64,000 bases of DNA from contig NC_054535.1 of assembly GCF_017654505.1 (NCBI RefSeq), positions 45,327,664 to 45,391,663 on the forward strand, in the 5' to 3' direction. Below are positions 60,680-64,000 of the stretch, one piece after another. Position 1 is the stretch's first letter; the number at the start of each line of letters is the position of its first letter. The position numbers and the translations under genes were made by a program. The notes beneath the pieces were generated by a model that saw nothing but the letters and a program-made list of their open reading frames with translations, searched no databases and had not been told where the DNA came from. The DNA is from Polyodon spathula. Its lineage: Eukaryota; Chordata; Actinopteri; Acipenseriformes; Polyodontidae.

Positions 60680-62751
60680 GCCTTGCAAAACTATTCAGAC
60701 CCTTCCTATGGTGTCCCATTTTGTGAAATTACAAAATGATTCATACACATTTTTTTAAACTTAATATTTTATTAAAAACTTGAATGCTCAAACTGAAGAC
60801 TTCTAAGGGCAAGACAAGTTACAGTAAATGTCAGCAAAAACTAAATAGAAAAAACTGAAATATGTTGATTTCATAAGTATTCAGATCTGTCAACTTAATA
60901 TTTGATGGAAGTACCTTTGTCCCTGACTTGCTTTGAAAGCTCCTTGGTCTTCATGGTTAAATCTTTGCTTGAAATTCACTACCTGTCCAAGGAACCTCAC
61001 AGAGACAGGTGTTTTTATTCTGAAATCACGAGAACCACTAATATTGCACGCATATAACTAATTGTCTGGCTCGTTAAGGTCATTTTGTGCACCTGAATTA
61101 ATTTAGGTTTGCCACAGCAAAGGGTTTGAATACTTATGCAATCATGACTTTTCCATTTTTATTTCATATTAATTATCTATTTACTTCTTTTTGTTTTTGC
61201 TTTGAATGTGTGGAGTAGGTTGTGTATATAACACATATTAATTCCTACTTCAAAGTGTCATGACTGCAAGCTTTAAAGCAACAAAATGTGAAAACTGTGA
61301 GAGGGTCTGATTACTTTTGCAAGGCACTGTATATACTACAAACTACAAGAAACTATTCAAGTACTGTACTTTAGAAATTGGTAAGACTATTTATTACACA
61401 CACTGTATTGTTATTGTGGGTGCGTTATGTAATTGACCATCTCAGAGCGAGAAATTTCCTGCTTACTCAGCTCACCGATTAAATCTGCTCTTTCGCACTC
61501 TGAGCTGCTCATTGGGTGCGGCATTGAGCATGACGTTAAGTGGGTTCTTTCACTGAGCTACTCAGAGTAGCTCAGTTACACCCACAGTATTGTGATTGGA
61601 AGTGGCAGTATGATGATTATTCTAACATGAGAAATATTGCACAACCAACCTGTGGAATATTCTTCATGAATGGGAACACCTCTACAGGTCTCTTCATCAA
61701 AAATATGGCTAGTGTAAGGATTTAAAATGAACGAATCAATGTATGCCATGACTGTAACAACACACCTGTGCTTATTTTTTTTTTAAATAAACTTAAAATA
61801 TTAAAGGATTTTCTTTTTTCAGGCACTCTACCAAACATCACCAGAAATGCCATTGTTAATGCCACAGAACTTGTAACTTACGATATCATTAAGGAGACAA
61901 TCCTCAAGTACACACTGTTGACAGGTGAGTGAATGTATGATTCACAATATATATATTACACTGAAGAAGGCAGTGTTAGCCGAAATATTAGACTTTACTC
62001 TATACCTATGAAACTATCAATATAACCTGGATTGAAGACACATTCTAAAAGCTAAAGTAAGAGTGGTGGTTAAACTTGTTTTTTGGGGTTTTTTTCTGTA
62101 TCCCAGATAATTTACCCTGCCACTTCTTTTCGGCTTTTGGAGCGGGGTTCTGCACCACAGTTGTTGCGTCTCCAGTCGATGTTGTAAAGACCAGATACAT
62201 GAACTCTCCCCTGGGGCAATACAAGAGCGCTGTCAACTGTGCCTGGACCATGTTTACTAAAGAAGGACCAACAGCTTTTTATAAAGGGTGAGTTTACAAT
62301 AGATGGACAACTAATGAACAAACACCAGAACATACCTATTCAAGACATCATCCACAACAATAAAATACTAAAAGGTACTATATTTAGTTAAAAGAAACTA
62401 ATGTTTTGACTGGAAGTCAGTGAGACAGATTTCTAGTCAAATACAAGCCAAGAAAATGCAGTGATTATAAACAGTACTTTGGCAGAAACTGAAACTATAA
62501 CTACTCACATTTTTATGAATTCAATTTGACTACCATATCTGGTTTCATTGTGCATGCTGCTAACATACAATTCATAAGGTGCACAAGAAAACAAACGATT
62601 CGCATCTAAATTATCATCTATATTTGTTTTTTGCAGATTTGTTCCCTCATTCTTAAGGTTGGGTTCATGGAACGTAGTGATGTTTGTGTCCTTTGAACAA
62701 CTGAAAAGGTTAATGATGATGTCCAAGCAGTCTTTGGAGGGTACTGCATAA
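52172..62751 (+). CDS. UCP1: UCP1, mitochondrial uncoupling protein, complete coding region
   Basis: Six coding exons (52172-52297, 58561-58768, 59079-59276, 61823-61924, 62107-62287, 62637-62751) join in phase to 309 residues. It is a mitochondrial inner-membrane carrier: three repeats each carry a carrier signature, PLDTAKVR (residues 33-40), PTDVVKVR (135-142) and PVDVVKTR (234-241). The three pore arginines that bind purine nucleotides in mammals are kept (R87, R185, R279). The matrix-loop His pair of mammalian UCP1 is replaced by T148 and K150. Assignment to UCP1 rather than UCP2 or UCP3 rests on the TBC1D9 neighbour and on fish-UCP1-like sequence ([15 protein letters not shown] start). 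The start ATG sits in a good context (caagATGg). Confidence 0.94.
53061..55627 (+). mobile_element. Solo LTR (target duplication GTAT) split by an L2 LINE
   Basis: Starts TGTAACGACCCGG and ends CAGCATTACA. GTAT lies directly before (53057-53060) and after (55628-55631). An AATAAA at 55561-55566 lies about 60 bases before the right end, as in a plus-strand LTR. The L2 element at 53195-55469 accounts for most of its length. About 290 bases are LTR proper. Confidence 0.75.
53195..55469 (+). mobile_element. L2-type LINE, truncated and internally deleted
   Basis: Starts within the endonuclease domain ([20 protein letters not shown]). It continues with the reverse transcriptase: [12 protein letters not shown], a [20 protein letters not shown] block (catalytic Asp), [20 protein letters not shown], and [16 protein letters not shown] (catalytic pair, near 54591). 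It then reaches [20 protein letters not shown], after which about 100 residues are missing before [20 protein letters not shown]. The tail ttaagtcaccctggataagt is typical of L2 3' ends. Many frameshifts. CT-rich on this strand. Lies in UCP1 intron 2. Confidence 0.88.
55632..56606. other. UCP1 intron 2, nothing recognised
   Basis: AT-rich. A gaagaa...tcgaaac motif at 55859-55884 is noted in findings. No gene. Confidence 0.5.
56611..58450 (-). mobile_element. piggyBac-like transposon remnant
   Basis: Left terminus: TTAA (56607-56610) followed by cactagaacagccg, a piggyBac-like end, then ggtcaatttgaccggtcaat. Minus-strand transposase pieces: [20 protein letters not shown] and [13 protein letters not shown] (58251-58400), [20 protein letters not shown] and ITVDKQ (58040-58135; compare the ITVDEQ catalytic block), and the C-terminal Cys-rich finger [20 protein letters not shown] (57940-58030). 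The catalytic core is largely deleted. The right terminus was not found. Another element (57059-57931) is inserted inside it. It ends about 100 bases before UCP1 exon 3. Confidence 0.7.
57059..57931. mobile_element. Non-autonomous inverted-repeat DNA element, GGCC-rich ends
   Basis: Left caccccattcacacttgcgg and right (reverse complement) gaccccgttcacacttactg form long imperfect inverted repeats that also share ggccggcccagggcc-like blocks. The phrase atgtgtgaacg recurs inside. CAAA flanks both ends, but a target duplication of that length is not conclusive. No transposase. Confidence 0.65.
58561..58768 (+). CDS. UCP1: UCP1 exon 3
   Basis: Acceptor tctatttcag, donor gtaagt. Encodes [20 protein letters not shown] through FYSNGKE, ending in phase 1. 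Contains GLQRQ with the first nucleotide-binding Arg. Confidence 0.95.
59079..59276 (+). CDS. UCP1: UCP1 exon 4
   Basis: Acceptor tcccatag, donor gtaaat. Encodes [20 protein letters not shown] through GIRGLWK with the second carrier signature. The loop [13 protein letters not shown] lacks the two His found in mammals. Confidence 0.95.
59306..59393. repeat. (CA)n(TA)n compound microsatellite
   Basis: About nine CA units then about 34 TA units, directly next to the left end of the fold-back Tc1 element. Confidence 0.95.
59394..60593. mobile_element. Palindromic (fold-back) Tc1-like element
   Basis: Both outer ends read cagctctggaaaaaatt inward. Bases 59411-59738 are an inverted copy of about 59848-60175. 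Each arm encodes the C-terminal half of one Tc1 transposase ([34 protein letters not shown]), minus strand on the left, plus strand on the right. The right half continues with the natural C-terminus ([11 protein letters not shown], stop near 60268) and 3' region. The N-terminal half of the gene is absent. The left end joins directly to transposase sequence across a shared aaaaattc. Intron 4 of UCP1. Confidence 0.88.
60602..60675. repeat. (CA)n microsatellite
   Basis: About 36 CA units lying between two Tc1-type termini. Confidence 0.95.
60676..61329. mobile_element. Internally deleted Tc1-like element (MITE)
   Basis: Left cagtgccttgcaaaactatt and right (reverse complement) cagtgccttgcaaaagtaat form inverted repeats, with TA after the right end (61330-61331). 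The interior retains phrases such as gatggaagtacctttg and aggtgtttttattctgaaatc typical of the non-coding ends of a Tc1 element, but there is no transposase. Family differs from its neighbour. Confidence 0.88.
61552..61576. repeat. Perfect 12-bp inverted repeat, one-base centre
   Basis: actgagctactc, a, then its exact reverse complement, in UCP1 intron 4. Related gagctgctc and ctcagctca words occur just upstream. Confidence 0.95.
61823..61924 (+). CDS. UCP1: UCP1 exon 5
   Basis: 102 bases, acceptor ttttttcag, donor gtgagt. Encodes [20 protein letters not shown] through LKYTLLT with the second nucleotide-binding Arg. Confidence 0.95.
62107..62287 (+). CDS. UCP1: UCP1 exon 6
   Basis: 181 bases, acceptor tatcccag, donor gtgagt. 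Encodes [20 protein letters not shown] through GPTAFYK with the third carrier signature. Confidence 0.95.
62637..62751 (+). CDS. UCP1: UCP1 exon 7 (stop)
   Basis: Acceptor tttttgcag, stop TAA at 62749-62751. Encodes [20 protein letters not shown] then [17 protein letters not shown], with the third nucleotide-binding Arg and the family-typical [10 protein letters not shown]-terminal helix. Confidence 0.95.
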
Positions 62752-64000
62752 ACATTCCCTCCTATGGAGGACAATAATCTCCAATTCAAAACCTACGATT
62801 ATATTTTCTTAAGCATGATTTGCACAGGACTAAAAATCAGGTGTCCTCAGAGTTGGTCAGAAGCAGAGGACGTCTAGTCACCTCCCAGACATGGATTAGT
62901 TTTCATCAAGGAAAGTTGGTAAATTCAAAATGAAATGCGATGTTGTGGCCAGAGAAGGCGCGTTTGTGCATGATTTGTAAATTTCGTTGTACCTTCTTTT
63001 CCAAAGGCTAGAATAACCATTTAGTTCCTTAATGGATACGTATTTCCGTACATACCTTCAAATGTACCATTCAGTCAGCAATTATGTTTTGTATTTTCAC
63101 TCCAATCCCGCTTGGTTATGCTTAATCGTTGCGTTTTACTGAACTGTTGAATCTCAGGACAGATTGTACCAATTTTTATATTATATTGTGGTTTATTGTA
63201 AAGGCTGGTATTGCTTTGAGGCGAATACCCTAACATAACTCTGACATGGTCGATTCAAACAGGAGTGAAAAGACACAGGACATCTGAGTTTCAGATTTTA
63301 CAGAAGGTCCTGATATCAGGGATAAAAAGAAATTTCACAGAAAATTCAGAAAACACTTGTTTACGTGGTGATTTTTAGGGCTTTAGCTGCAATCAATATA
63401 TCCAATGGACTGATAAACCTGAGCCTTGAAAAAAAAAAGACATGAAAGATATTAGAATATCCTGGATTTCAGCACTCAGTGGACTTAATTTCACACCTTT
63501 GTCCACCTAATCTTTCAGAGCTTGAAGTGAAAACATACCATTGTAGTGTCAGAGCAACACACTTTTTGATCAACTGTCATATGGTAATTACTCTTTTGTC
63601 AATGAGGAATGAAGGTTATGCATTTAGACTGACCATAACCCTGTAGTCCCTTATTAGTCCTCTGCTTTACGAGGATGGGGGTTTAGGCACAGGCCGTTTC
63701 TTGGGAATCTCAAACTGGCTGTTTCTTAACTGGTGAAACACAGATTTCACTTTTTGTACAGGAAACAATAAATAAATAAATAAATAAATAAATAAAGAAA
63801 GAACAGATCGTTCATTGCCAACTGCTTTTAACTGCTGTGCACAATGATCCCAGCTTGCACTGGCCGTATAGATACCCAGATCCCTGTGAAAGTCACTGGA
63901 GGAGGGAACTAGAGGGGGTGTATCGTGGTCTCACAGGCCCTCCTGTTCTGAAGATCAAAGTCTTTTTTTAACTTCATATGTCATATGATGTACTACATAG
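62752..64000 (+). other. UCP1 3' UTR and downstream, end uncertain
   Basis: Non-coding. The only AATAAA hexamers I see are within the (AATA)n run from 63767, so the transcript may end just after it, giving a 3' UTR near 1 kb, or elsewhere. The next gene expected from tetrapod synteny (ELMOD2) is not visible in the window. Confidence 0.45.
63767..63796. repeat. (AATA)n microsatellite
   Basis: About seven tetranucleotide units, providing overlapping AATAAA hexamers. Confidence 0.95.

Noticed and set aside
60442..60726. Frames with long runs of TH or VC residues
   Set aside because: Encoded by the CA array.

Overview
The window is from a vertebrate nuclear genome, most likely a ray-finned fish. 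It has widely spaced exons with consensus splice sites, long AT-rich introns, microsatellites and many fish-type transposons (Tc1/mariner, L2, CR1-like, Ty3/gypsy, piggyBac, PIF/Harbinger). The conserved neighbour pair TBC1D9-UCP1 is present, both genes on the + strand. From memory, the CR1-like family and the solo-LTR types resemble repeats of sturgeons and paddlefish. That placement is an impression, not a search result.

Region 1 (1-14460) is the 3' two thirds of TBC1D9, a Rab-GAP gene. Twelve exons, in consistent phase, encode the last 765 residues: the catalytic half of the TBC domain, the EF-hand, and a C-terminal tail carrying five copies of a 9-residue coding repeat. One intron uses GC-AG borders. 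The earlier exons lie left of the window.

Region 2 (14460-51480) has no host gene that I can support. It contains a nested retrotransposon complex (14815-21021) with gypsy-type domains in the order integrase then reverse transcriptase, interrupted by a solo LTR and a CR1-like LINE. It also contains another solo LTR in a MITE, a PIF/Harbinger remnant, several Tc1-like elements (one with an open 336-codon transposase), a gag-protease remnant, non-autonomous inverted-repeat elements, and long stretches where I recognise nothing.

Region 3 (51480-64000) is the complete coding region of UCP1: one non-coding and six coding exons, 309 residues. The exon sizes of 102 and 181 bases for coding exons 4 and 5 match UCP genes as I know them. 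Its second intron is enlarged by an LTR containing an L2 LINE and by a piggyBac remnant containing an inverted-repeat element. Its fourth intron holds a palindromic Tc1 derivative, a deleted Tc1 and long CA/TA arrays.

TBC1D9 acts on Rab GTPases in membrane traffic and UCP1 is a mitochondrial inner-membrane carrier. They are neighbours by synteny, not members of one pathway. I found no wholly new system. The most unusual items are the integrase-before-RT retroelement, the coding minisatellite in TBC1D9, the GC-AG intron and the fold-back Tc1 inside UCP1.
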